A stretch of DNA of 64,000 nt from Moniliophthora roreri (Eukaryota; Basidiomycota; Agaricomycetes; Agaricales; Marasmiaceae), in NCBI GenBank assembly GCA_001466705.2, contig LATX02000222.1, positions 434,001 to 498,000 of the forward strand, in the 5' to 3' direction. The notes under the pieces are model-generated. The model made no database searches, was not told where the DNA came from, and worked only from the letters and a program-made list of their open reading frames with translations. Positions 47,690-59,300 of the stretch are shown here, in pieces (position 1 is the stretch's first letter; every line of letters starts with the position of its first letter). The position numbers were made by a program, and so were the translations under genes.

Positions 47690-50600
47690 TGATTACTTGT
47701 CGCCGACTAAGAAGATAACCCAACATTACCTTCCGGAAGACACTGTTTGTCGTATGACCTGCGCAACCTGTCTTCCGAGTAATGGCTGGAATGCCTCTTG
47801 CTGGTATCAGCTTCGAACAGCTGATAGGCCGAGGGCGTTTGATGGGTGTAGCGAGATGCCGGTACAAATTCCATCTGAGAAAAGTAGCGAATGTGCTAAG
47901 TGTAATTGGACCTCAGGAGAAGGAGTGGCGACATTCGCGTTATTTCTTGAAGGCACCAAGAAAACCTTACGCCGGTACCTAGCTGTCGACTAGAATATAT
48001 TAGTATTTGCGCGGAAGAGAGGTAAATGAAAGAAACATACCGGAGATCTCAAGTACATCTACTTCTATTTCCTATTCCACAGGTCTTCTATCGTCCAAGA
48101 GAGCCTGTAGATTGAATCTACCTTTGAGAGCTGGCAACAAGGCCTTTTCATTGACCTAAGGAGCAAATTCACCGTCAGGATACGAGACTGAGAATGGGAA
48201 CGAGGGCAACTTTACCTCGTGAAAACGGGCAGAGCGTACTGAACATTGGCTTGTCATCGAAGACGCAAGTGCGTGGAATCCTGAGAACCTCCTAGACACC
48301 GATTTCGACATCTCATCCTTCCCTTCAGCTCTCCTAAACAAGTAGAACCAAATACCTTTCTTTCTACAAGCCCATTCCTGAATCCCATTCCAATGGTGCC
48401 TAAATGTCGCAGGAATGCATGTCCGCTGATGCGACAACACGCACTATCGAACGATTTTGCCAGCGGATACGTGGTAACGTATCTCGGCCAAACGAAATCC
48501 CACGACTAGACGGGTCCGTTGTGAACCGTTATCGGCCCAACCGTGAGTCATTAAGAGCAGATCAAGACCTTTGACGCCCAGTTCATTCGTGACATTCCAG
48601 AGCTACGGTCAATCCAAATGCCTTGACCCTATACCAATGGAGTGAATGCGAACATTCTCGAACGAGTATGATTGGGAGTGGTAGGACAAGTGAATGAGTG
48701 TAGTAGTCGTGGGATTGGGGTTTCTGTGAGCTATCTTGCAGCAGTTCTTCCGGCTGAGACCTCTTTTCTGCTATCGACTGCAGAAGTATGCTTCTGAACA
48801 GTAGAAAGAGTCAGAATCTGAGGGGAAAGAAAGATGATAGACATACCTTGAACCAGAATGTAACCATCCAGACGCTTCTCTCTACATGTTTTCCCGAGAC
48901 TGTAGGGTACGTTATGCCTTTCTGTCCTTCTCAATTCGTTCGCCTTCCTTCACCGTGCGTTTTTGAAATCAGCGATGGCGGGACGCAGCCGATGAACACC
49001 GAGTTTCGCTCGAATAATTAAATCATCTTGGCCATGAGCTGGGGTATGCGACGAGGAGTGGCACCATTCGTAAAAGCTATACGAAGGGTCAGCGAAACGG
49101 ATGAAACGTATGAGATACGACGTACCTCAGAACTTGAAGAGGCGAAGAACAATGCGGCATGTTGTATGTTCACTATTCGGGCATGGAACCGCACACTCCG
49201 CCTCGGGTCTTCTGAATTAGGGACCACCATGCGGAATCGACGTGTTGCAGTTGCGATTGAATACAATGGCCTGTACCGCATTCGTATCTTTAGGTTGGCC
49301 GCACAAGAGTGAACTCGAGGAGAAAGCTTACCTCATGGTCATAATGGATGCCGAGCGGTGAAAAGTGGGGCGAGCGTTCTTCGTGTAGTTGGACCACAGG
49401 AGAAGGGTTGATGGCATGGTTGTTCGGCTTGATCTTGAAGACTGGAAGGAGTCATCGAAGTCGACCTTCTGCTCTGAGATCTGGCGGTACATATGTTGGT
49501 AACAAATGAATGAATGAGATACAAACGACAACATACATAATTAGCCATTTGTGCGTTTGCAATTGCTTGTTGTCCCGGTGAGAGGCCTTCTATCAACAGG
49601 TTGTTCAACGATAAGGGCTTTCCCCGTTGATCTGAAAAGTAGGTTCAGTATACGAGGTTGAGAATGCGAACAACAGCGACATACCATGTTGAGTGCATTT
49701 GATGACGGCATGGGTTTTGTGTCCGATTTTGCGTTGTACTTGTGTCAGTCTGACTGACAAAGTGGTGCATTGAAATGGGGTGATGCTGCCAGTAGTACGC
49801 GTTTACTTACCTATGATTCATTGTTCTCCCCCGTTCTACTTCCGAGTCGCGACTTGAAGGTGCTTGAGGAAGGGTCGAGAGATTGAGGGAATAGGTTGAA
49901 GGTTCGTCTCTACGTCGTGATGGTAAGGTCGAACGATGGGTTGTCCCGCTCCCAGAACCATTCGCACACGTTTGTCGTACTCCTAACCAAGGAAGAGCGT
50001 TCCTGAGCCCTCCTACTTCCCAACCGTGTTCGTTGTAGTGGTTTGGACAACATTAACCCCTTTTTGCTGTCTCTTGTCGATCCACCATCTCCCCTGCGCT
50101 CCGGATAAGTGATTTTAAAACCTCTGCTGGAGGTTGGCATCAGTGTTGTGGGGTGAAGCAACCCGACCCCTCGTCTTGTTGAAGGCAGATTCAAACTCTC
50201 ATCTTCACAGAAACCCTCTCAAGCGATTAATTCTCTGAGTATGTCGTGACTTGGGGCTTGGGGATGTACGCTCGAGGGTATTCTGATGGAAAGGTTGGAC
50301 GTATAAGTGTCATCGAGGACCGTGGATGGAAGGGACCGTCTGGGAGAAGAGACAGAGAGAGGATTTTGGGGGTGTCGGTTTGAATTCCCATCTTTACGAA
50401 AACCCTCTCAACCAGCTGAATTTCTGTGGTTATGTCGAGGATGTGAGTGGGATGGTATACTGGTGGGGATTGGACGTTTGGGTGCAATCGAGGACCGTAA
50501 ATGAAAGGGACTAGAGTCTGGGAGGCGAGAGGGTGATGATCGGACTGTATGAAAGTGTGTTGATAGCATGTTGATGATGGAAACACATTGCGCTGGTGAT

Positions 50601-50960
50601 GAAGGCCTGTTGCTCCAAAGGCTGTGAGTGTTGTCGAAATAAGAGATATCGGACAGTCCGTGCAAGGAAAAGGTGATTTTGGGGGAGTCGGAGCGTATGG
50701 TCTGCGGTCCTATGCAGCAGGCACAATGCTTCATAGCTATAACTGCTGGTGTAGCGATGGAGAGAATTCTAGTCGAGAGGGACAATGAAGCCAGCAGAGA
50801 TAGTTTGTTGATGACATGCGCATATAGTTGATGATATCGTAGTGGAGTACTCTAGGCGGTTGAGTGTTGGCTGGGCGCTATCTGTGTGGCACTGTTGACA
50901 CTCATTCCACTGCCTCTTGTGCTGTGTATCTACTGAAGCGCTGAAATTGAATAATAATTC
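47690..50960 (-). pseudogene. X-family copy X5, longest and least interrupted copy
   Basis: The most continuous X copy, used as reference for X1, X2, X4 and X6. Minus-strand pieces that look like exons include NLLIEGLSPGQQAIANAQMA (near 49540-49610) spliced into ISEQKVDFDDSFQSSRSSRT (near 49420-49480), and MRYRPLYSIATATRRFRMVV up to ALFFASSSSE, ending at a GTACGT donor near 49125. Exon boundaries coincide with those of X1 and X2, which argues that the family was once a spliced protein-coding gene. Frameshifts separate the pieces here, so I call it a pseudogene. No domain is recognised. It lies immediately upstream of TM copy B on the opposite strand. Confidence 0.5.
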
Positions 50961-51071
50961 AGTCTGTCATTTAATATCCGAATCCTGTGCTGTCCTCGTG
51001 GTGAACACGGGGCAAGCACCTCTTAAAGCAATACACTCCTTCCCTCCTCATCTCCACCCCCACCAACTACT

Positions 51072-53644
51072 ATGTCTATGCTCCAGGGTTCATCCCGTCT
51101 TACCATTGAACACTCAGAGCTCACAAATGTTGGAAGGGACCAACATAACACCCATGTGGTGCAGTATATTAATCAAGAGGAAAGACAGGAGCAGACAATT
51201 TGGGATGAGGTATGTTGACTAGCTAGTCATTACCTACATACTGAAAAATAATATTTTGAAACTAGTATCGCAACATCCCAACATATGAAATCCATCTCAA
51301 GAGAAGAGTTGGAGAGACCTTGGTCAAGAGATTGGATCAAAAGAAATGGAGACACCTGAATGCCTGTTGCAAGATCAGTATTGCCAGCATTAGTGGTGAA
51401 GATAAAGATACAGAATTTTTATACATCCTTTACACTGGTCCTGATGCCTTCAAGGTCAGTAACATTTTTTGAGCCATACTATGTCTCATTAGCTAACATA
51501 TATACAGGCCTTTCAAAAAGATTTTGAGCAATTCTCCTGTGTCAAGTTTGTCAATCTCATTGCTATAATGTGAAACCTTACACAACTATTTGCCTCTAGA
51601 GACATCAACTGTGTTCAGCTTTATGGCTATAATCAAGGAACAGCCTTACCAGCTTTAGTTTTTCATAATGGTGAGAAACTGTTACTGCCCCTGTTTTAAC
51701 CATGCTTATTTCCTTTAATTCTTAGCATCTGTCCCATTTTCCCAAATTCTTGAGCAAAATCATTTTTCCCCACTTCTGTATACCTATATTCAATATCAAG
51801 TATATTCAGGTGTTCTTCTGCATTGTGACTACTTCTGACTTATACATTTCTTAGTGTGGTGTGGTACAAATAGCTAGCAGTAATCTGGTATGTCAAGTTC
51901 TACTAATATTATCTTAAATTTATATTGACAAACTGAAACTCTAGGATGTTCGTGAACTGTGGCTTGACCCAAGAACCAACCAATTATCTAGAGGGCCATT
52001 TGTTGATTGGTCATTAGACTGGATGACTTTTGCACTTGGTTTAGAGTCAAACTCAACTAGCAACAATCCTACTCCCCTGTCTCTCCAAATCTACAGTGAC
52101 TCTACTACTGTTTTCCAATACCTCACCCAAACCCTCACTACTCAAACTATCCTCAAAGGAATCAACTGGTCCAACAGAATAACCTGTCAATCCATAGCTA
52201 ACAAAGACATTGCATCTGTACTCTCATCTCTATCTGGCACAATCTATGACAGAACCCATCATGGAATTATTGCTAGATGGCCAGGAGACAGGAAGAAGTG
52301 GTATTATGAACTTGCTCTTCAGCATGGTATGCCAGATACAATGTGGAAAAGCAAAGTTGACATGAATAATGGCTTAATAAGGTGTGTATGTATAAAATAG
52401 TAACAAGATGGACATTTTGAGCTGACTATAGATATAGATTTACAGTCTTGCCATCAGATGTCCAAAATTTGCAGAATCAATGGCTTGGGTTACGTTATGG
52501 GCTGTTGGGGGAACAGCAAGAGTTTACAGAGTCCTGGTTATCACAGGCACACAGTGTGTTCAGTCAATTTGGGATCTGTAAAGATGAATGGGAAGAATAT
52601 AGTATGTTCTAGTATTTTTCTTTCTTATAGTATATATTTACTTAATGCTTTGCAGCTCATCTGGGTCATTTCCTGCTCTGGTTCTACTGTCACAATGAAC
52701 ACCCAACACAGAACAATAGAGATATACCAGTCAACAAACCCTTATACCTCTTCATTCTACCAATTCCCAGACCTTCAGACTCTGAAGCTATTTGGAATTC
52801 CTGGGTTATGGGATCAAAATACTTCTGGTCTTTTGACTCTTCTGGGTGCAGAGAGATGGCAGAGCATTTGCAAGTATTCTTAGGGCTTCCTTCTTTCACG
52901 TTCTCCATTCAAGCTCAGCATGCACAGTGGAGTCACAGTGCATATGATGCCATCCAACAACTTCATGTCTCTAAAGGTTTTAATCCTAAGACACTGAGCC
53001 TCACTCAGTTACTTAAATTTCCTATTCTTGAAGTTGTTGGAGATGAAGAAAGGTTTGAACTGCAAGGTATGGATTTCTTTAACTACTATTATATTGCATT
53101 AATATCAATTAGAATCTTTATCAGATGCAGAGTCATTGCCTAAAGCTGCTACTGGTTCCTTAAGCCAAATTATTGAGGCCCAAGCATCTACCCAATCTGG
53201 CTCTGAATCTGAAGAGCAATTAATCATGTTGGTGACCAATAGAAGCCATGCAGTTAATGACACTGAAAGTATGAATCTCTATTGAGATACTATATAGTAT
53301 TACTAAAGCAGCTAAAAATATTTAGTAAATAACACAGCTTCTGATGTTGCTGGTAAGTTTACTTTTACATAATCTTCTGCTTGCTATACTTATTGTTTAC
53401 CCTTAAAACCAACTCCTACACCTGATGCCGATATCAATATTGGTTCTCCTACTGCTGAATCTAAAGCTGGTAACAAAACTCCTGTGTCCTTGAAGCCATT
53501 GCACAGAAACAAGGTATGATGTCCTGCTGCTTAATTCTTATGTCAATTCTCAATGGAATGAAGAAGACTTCTGTTTTCACAATAGCATTAGTTGGAATAG
53601 TAGCAGGTTTTATAGTAGGAAGATGGTCCATAAGAAGGCATTAG
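51072..53644 (+). CDS. TM-family protein copy B, 13 exons, one mutated acceptor
   Basis: Exons: 51072-51209, 51266-51454, 51508-51545, 51600-51670, 51726-51799, 51855-51887, 51945-52381, 52438-52601, 52656-53066, 53125-53268, 53326-53352, then (alternative) 53467-53513, then 53564-53644. Up to exon 11 all junctions and phases match copy A. The acceptor of exon 12 has changed from AG to AC (53408-53409). The next usable AG (TCTAAAG, 53466) keeps the frame and would drop about 17 residues, giving 617 residues. N-terminus: LTIEHSELTNVGRDQHNTHV. Centre: VRELWLDPRTNQLSRGPF. The last exon encodes one hydrophobic helix (SVFTIALVGIVAGFIVG) and a basic end RWSIRRH, shorter than in A and C. It may be functional or newly damaged. 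Function unknown. Confidence 0.6.
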
Positions 53645-55990
53645 CTGTTAGAGTGTACAAAAAACATGCTGTTGTGTACCTTAGTGTTACAGACTTGCTC
53701 CTTGACCTCTTTGATTGGTATTAGGTTCCACAATACTAGAGTTTCCAATGAGTTAGCCTCCAGATTATCCATATCTGTGACTTGCAGGTAGATATCTTTC
53801 AAACTTGATTCTTAGACTCTTAATTAAACCATAGTATAAGCAATCTAGATCTGCTGGATTCAAGTTGGAGATACTTGTGGGTGCCCCTACCCCGTGAGTA
53901 CATATTAGTACTTGTGAACAGCTATAGGTACCTGACTCAAATGTAGAGATGTATATTATTTTAATTATAATAGATGTTACCTTTATAAAGTTAGAATGCT
54001 ACTGATAATATCTACTTTACAAATAAGCTTGGGGGGTAGATAATGAAGTTTCTAGAACAAAGACAAAGAACATAGACAAAGAATATTATAGAAGATTTTT
54101 TGCTTTTTGTGTAATGGCACAGGAAGAAGGCTGTGCTCTAATTCAGATTTTCATGAAAGTTCCAGAATGCAGCTCTGTTTTATAAAGGCACTGGCCAGCA
54201 ATGTCCAGCAACTTGATGGTTTAGTCTTCAAGAATTACTTTCTACTTGGAAACTATCTTTAGACTCTTAGTTTTTTGGCTCTTTGGCTTGGCCTGTATGA
54301 TTTGAGCTGTGCTGGCAGTATGACAGGCTTCAAGAAATAAAGATCAGAATGCACATTGGTTTTCCTTGCATCTACATGGAATAATCATAGTACAGTATTC
54401 TATCTGTATGCCTTGCTCTCAAGAATTCATACTATGATTTTTCCTATTATATGACTAACAACTTATTACAGTAACTGGATGTCTGCTGCTCTGAATCCCC
54501 ATGCTAGAGTCAATGCTAGGCAGTTGAATGCTATCTGTTAGCAACCAACCAGTTCCACCTGGCAAGCACACTCTCAACTTCAGACAAAAGGTAAGAATGG
54601 AGGATGAATCTATAACTGGCTAGAAATAAACCAGCTCAAGACTGGAGTATATGGCTCTACTAACTACTTGTTATATACTACTATCCTTATGTGTGTATGT
54701 AGCAAGTGAAACATTACTTATAAGTATGCATACAGACATATTGATTATCAAAGTGAACCCATTACATGTGCCATAGTCCAGAAATGAAAAGGAAATGAAA
54801 GGTATGCTATACATATGTGTAAATAATGAGTCTGAGGTGTGTTTTTCATAACATTACCCCCTTCTTATGATTTATGTCCTTGTAAATCTTGTTTCTAGTC
54901 TATATATTTTCCCATTCTCCCAATTATATAGTTTTTTTAAAATTTTTTCTCTGTCTGTTTCAGTGTAATTCTTGTATGGTTGGTAATTTAATATCATATT
55001 TAGGTCTTTTGGTCTTGGGGTGGCAGGATGTTTCTTATGGAAATTGGTAATCACTTCCTTTGCTTCTTTAAGATTACTTGGTTCCCATGTGTTTTCCTCA
55101 TTCAGTTCCCCTTTCCAATTAACTAAGTAACCTAATTCCAGTCGATTTAGCGAATCAGCTAAATTGATCTATTAAATTCATGGCCTCACATGGGGACACA
55201 TAGGGAACTGACTATGTCTTCCCATTTGGACATTGCTATCACCAAGGGAAGGGATTTGAGTGTGCAGTGAGGATAGAGGGGTGTAGTACAAGCTCAGAAT
55301 GAGCTTCAGTGAACTTTTTGTACACATACATACAGTATTTCAGTCAATACATCCACTTTCTCACTTTTTTGCAGGTAGTGTTATTATCTCAGTGTTTTTG
55401 ATTTTTCAGAGTGTCAAATGTACCTATTTATCACATCTGGGTGACATGTACACTTTTTGCCACATTGGCCTGTTGTTTTCACGCATAGCACGACTGCTAG
55501 AAGCAAGATATATACGAAAATCTTCAAAAATTCAATGTACTTTTTATTCTGGCTGCCGGAGAGCATTTCAGAGGTGAAATCGGCAAGACAGCTATGGTAA
55601 AGGGCTCAGGATGATGGAAATGTGAGCTAGACACAAGCTGGGCCAGGTAAATTGAACCATGGCTAGTGGATTTAGGTCATGAAGTGAGTGTAACTGTGGG
55701 TGAATGTCCTTTTACAGCTTAAATCCATCAATTTAAGCTAAATTGACCACTTAGCTCTACTTATCAATTCTTTATACTACTTATCTGTTAAATTCAGTGG
55801 CAGCAGGGCTCTGGCAAGTTGTATGAAGCAAGGATGGAGGGAAGGAGGCATAAATCACACTTTAACAGGTAAAAGAAGTGGAATTTCAATTTTTTACAGA
55901 GAAAAATACAGCAGAAGCAGTACATACACATAGCTAGACTACCTACAGACACTTTGGGATGTAAACTACAGTGCAGGGAGGACAAGCGAG
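53645..55990. other. AT-rich, CpG-poor spacer
   Basis: No gene is supported. The minus-strand frame at 54872-55054 is short and Lys-rich, without a motif I can assign; it could be a further fragment of retrotransposon sequence. Confidence 0.35.
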
Positions 55991-55993
55991 GTG

Positions 55994-57538
55994 TCAATGA
56001 TGGGAGAAAGAGGCAGGACCAGGTCTGAGGCAGCTATGCGACACTTTGGGAATACCTGATGGCAAGCAATCACTGATCAGTTGGCTAACCTCCAACCTTC
56101 CGCATTTGGTAGCCTGCCCTTGAATCCATATACCTAAGTATTCTAATTGCCCTTCTTTCAATCTGCTATCCAATATTTCTTCCACTTTATACTTCTTTCC
56201 TTCTGAATCTTCAATAGGAGGTGGAGGTGGGAGTTTGATCTGACTAGGAAATTTGGGTGGAACATAAGGAGTTAGGAGACATTCATTAAAGACTGGGTGA
56301 ATCTTCCAAGTCCTTGGTAATTGGAGTTTGTATGAAGATGCTCCAATTTTCTTAATTATCTTGGAAGGTCCAAAGTGTTTATTATCAAGTTTACTAGCAA
56401 ATCTTTTGCTCTTGATGTTGATTGCTTCTATGTAGACTTTATCTCCTATTTGATATTTCTGAGCATCAGATTTATTTTGGTCATAGAATTCTTTCATTGA
56501 TTTGGCAGCTCATTTTAGTGCTGAAAATGCTTTCTCTCTGATGTAATCTATCATTTTTCTGAAGTTGTTAGCTTTGGGATTATGTGAAGTCCTTCTCAGT
56601 TCCATGCCTTTCCATGGATGTTGCCTGTTATTTAGGAAAGATGGAGTCTGTCCAGTACTTGAATAAATCTTGTTGTTATAGGTAAATCAAGCAATAGATA
56701 GATGGTTAGCCCAATCATCTTGTTGGTAATTGATATAGATCTATAGGTATTTCTCAAGTTCTTGGTTCATTCATTCTGTTTGTCCATCAGTTTGTAGATG
56801 ATATGCTGTGGACATATTGCTGTGACTCCTAAGATCTGAAAGAGGGCTTTTATAAAATTTGAATTAAATTGTATGCCTCTGTCACAGATGATCTTTTGAG
56901 GTAATCCATGTTCCTTGAAGACATTATCTATATATAGATGAGCTGTTCCTTCTGATGTGATTTGTTGGGTAGTTGGAATGAAGTAGACCTTTTTTGGTTA
57001 ATCTGTCAACAACTACCATAACTATGTTGAAACCTTTTGATTTGGAAAGGGGTCTGATAAAATCTATAGAGACTATTTCCCATGCTCTTAATGGAATTTC
57101 ATTTGGTTTTAATGGAGCTGCTAACTTTCCTCTTCTTGGTTTTGATTTCTGACATCTTTCACATCTATCTACATATCTTTTTACATTAAGATTGACTTGA
57201 GGCCATGAATAGTTTCAAGTGATTTGTTCAAGTATTTTAAATCTCCCAGAGTGTCCTTTAGTTGGTATATTGTGATGTAATTTGATTATGTCTTCTTGGA
57301 GTTTAATTTCTTTAATTTGAGTTATTAGGTTGGTATTGGTTGTGATTGTTGCTCTATGTAATTTCCAGAAAAGTTCTAGTTTGAGTAAAATGATGTTTTG
57401 ATTATCGTCTACCCCCTTCTTATGGCCTTGTTCCTTTTGTTCCAATGGACTTAACAGATATATTTTCATAGAGTTTTCTCCTTTTGATCTGGGGATTAAT
57501 TCAATTGTGTGATCCCAAGGTTGTCTTGGAGGTAACAA
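55994..57538 (-). pseudogene. Gypsy integrase and chromodomain remnant
   Basis: Starts with an HHCC-type zinc domain (IPTKGHSGRFKILEQIT ... RCERCQKSKP in frame pieces), then the core with SIDFIRPLSKSKGFNIVMVV and STAYHLQTDGQTE. The C-terminal part is open (55994-56497): KYQIGDKVYIEAINIKSKRF, HFGPSKIIKKIGASSYKL, WKIHPVFNECLLTPY and a chromodomain-like YKVEEILDSRLKEGQLEYLG. Stops and shifts between 56500 and 57200 disable the core. Confidence 0.75.
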
Positions 57539-57574
57539 GTCAAACTCCTTTTTATCAAATACATCCTTAAAGTC

Positions 57575-57781
57575 TCAATAATGCTCAGAAATGATTTCTT
57601 TAAAGGACTTTTCCTTTTTCTTTTTTCCTGCTTCTATAGCAATTCCAGTTGATACATTTTCTTTGGCCCTGGTCTGGATTTCATTTTCAATGTCTATCAT
57701 GAATATCTGATTGCCAGATTCTATTTCATCATCCTCTTCATCACTGTTGTCTTCCAGTTTGGTATATTCTTGGTATACCAC
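57575..57781 (-). pseudogene. Gypsy polyprotein linker fragment before the RT deletion
   Basis: Acidic open piece (YTKLEDNSDEEDDEIESGNQ) and a Lys-rich piece, followed downstream by LPPRQPWDHTIELIPRSKG at 57475-57538. The latter is the hallmark just before the RT domain in Gypsy polyproteins, yet no RT follows it. Confidence 0.6.
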
Positions 57782-58452
57782 ATATTCTACAGAACATTGA
57801 TTGAACTTTATTTGACTAGTGGTCCAATCAATATCTGAGTTATGTCTTTTTAGCCATTTGTGACCAATGAATATACAGTTTCTCCTATATTTGTTACATC
57901 AAAACTTAGAATTTCCATATAGTCACCTATTGTAATTTTTAGGTTGACTTTCTCAGTGATGGGTTCTTCTATGTTTAGTGTCCTGTCAGCATTATATACT
58001 GGAATGGGTCAAACATATTTCCTGGTATCAATGTTATGTTTTTCAATCTATTTTTTATTTACTGCACTTCCAGTACATCTGCTGTCAAGTAATGCCTTTA
58101 CATTAATTCATCATCAATCATCTAATGCAGTTGCTACTAGTTCCACATTAGTTTGTTGCTTTGATGATCTTATCTGTCTTGGGGGTCTTCTTAGTTCATC
58201 TAAGACCTTTACAGCATTAGTGTCATTTAATTGATTTATTTCTTTCAATGTTTTCCAGGAGACTTCTTGTCAATGTTTTTCATATACCATATGTTGGAAT
58301 AAAACCATCTTGGATTTGGAATCTCTCAATCTCTGAGCATACTATTCTGTAGTCCAAGGGATTTGTTTCTTTCCTTCAAACTGGGCACCTGATTCAATCT
58401 TATCCATAATTTCATTCAATTCCAGATTGAATACATTATAGTTTACAAGAGA

Positions 58453-59205
58453 TCAAATGTTCATATGTGCCTCCTGAGGATTGGTGCTAATCTTCAAGGC
58501 TTCTAAAAATCCCCACCTAGATCTTCCATCAATCCTCTCTAATAATTCCTTCTTTCTGTCTTTGAACATTTTCTTCAGATCTAGGCTTCTGCTCATTGTT
58601 CCTCTGCTCATCACTTTCTTTGTCTCTCTTGTGAAGGTAGTTGGCTTAGACTCTATTCCTTTGTTTGGACATTCAAAGAAGTGATGACCTGGTTTCTTGC
58701 AATGGTAACAAAGGCCTTTCTTCTTCATGGCATTGATATCCATTGCATTTGGGTCTCTTGCTAAGTTACTTGATGATTCTGCTGGTTTGTGATTGTGACT
58801 CTTTGTCTCATGAGCCTTCCCCTTGTTTTGGTTCTGATGATCCTGATCTTGGCAATGTTTGATATATTCTTTGTTCATCTGCCAAGTTTGACCTTGATTG
58901 GATGCTTCCTTCATCCACTCACCAAGCATTGTGGGCATAGGTCTGAGGCTCCATACTGAGCTTCACAATCTATTGTTTAGTCCATTCTTGAACCAATACA
59001 GAAGGGCTTCACCATCAAATTTACTTCTGTTTATATATCCATTGAACTGAGTAATGTATTTGTCAGCAGTCATTTTTCCTTGTTTCAACTTCACCAATTT
59101 TGCTTGTAGCTCATCTTTGGTTGATGAGTACTTGAAGTAGGTAATGAAATTCTCTTGGAATTCTTTCCACATGCTGATCTGGTTATCATTGCCTTCTATA
59201 ATCAA
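58453..59205 (-). pseudogene. Gypsy gag with CCHC knuckle
   Basis: First part: ISMWKEFQENFITYFKYSST ... KYITQFNGYINRSKFDGEAL (retrotransposon gag domain). It is separated by one in-frame TGA (near 58967) from the second part, which has CYHCKKPGHHFFEC (nucleocapsid zinc knuckle near 58673-58715) and Lys/Arg-rich sequence. The TGA could derive from CGA by deamination. Confidence 0.8.
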
Positions 59206-59300
59206 TTTTCTGCTATATCATTCACTCCTCCCATAATTAGGCTGAGTGCTATGATAATCATGTTTCTGTTGAAGAGGCAGTAACTCTATCTTCTATGAAG

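Larger units (their letters stand above)
55994..59300 (-). mobile_element. internally deleted Ty3/Gypsy retrotransposon
   Basis: Read on the minus strand: gag domain, CCHC knuckle, protease-region remnants, then a jump to the region after RNase H, then the integrase zinc-binding domain, integrase core and a chromodomain-like end. Reverse transcriptase and RNase H are absent, with the junction near 57415-57440. Several stops lie in the integrase core. LTRs could not be found on either side, and the flanks at 55.3-55.99 kb and 59.3-60.7 kb do not match each other. It belongs to a different Gypsy lineage from the element at 17951, since gag and integrase ends share only the general motifs. Confidence 0.85.

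Noticed and set aside
57944..58234. 96-codon plus-strand hydrophobic frame.
   Set aside because: It is antisense to the gag/protease part of the minus-strand Gypsy remnant.
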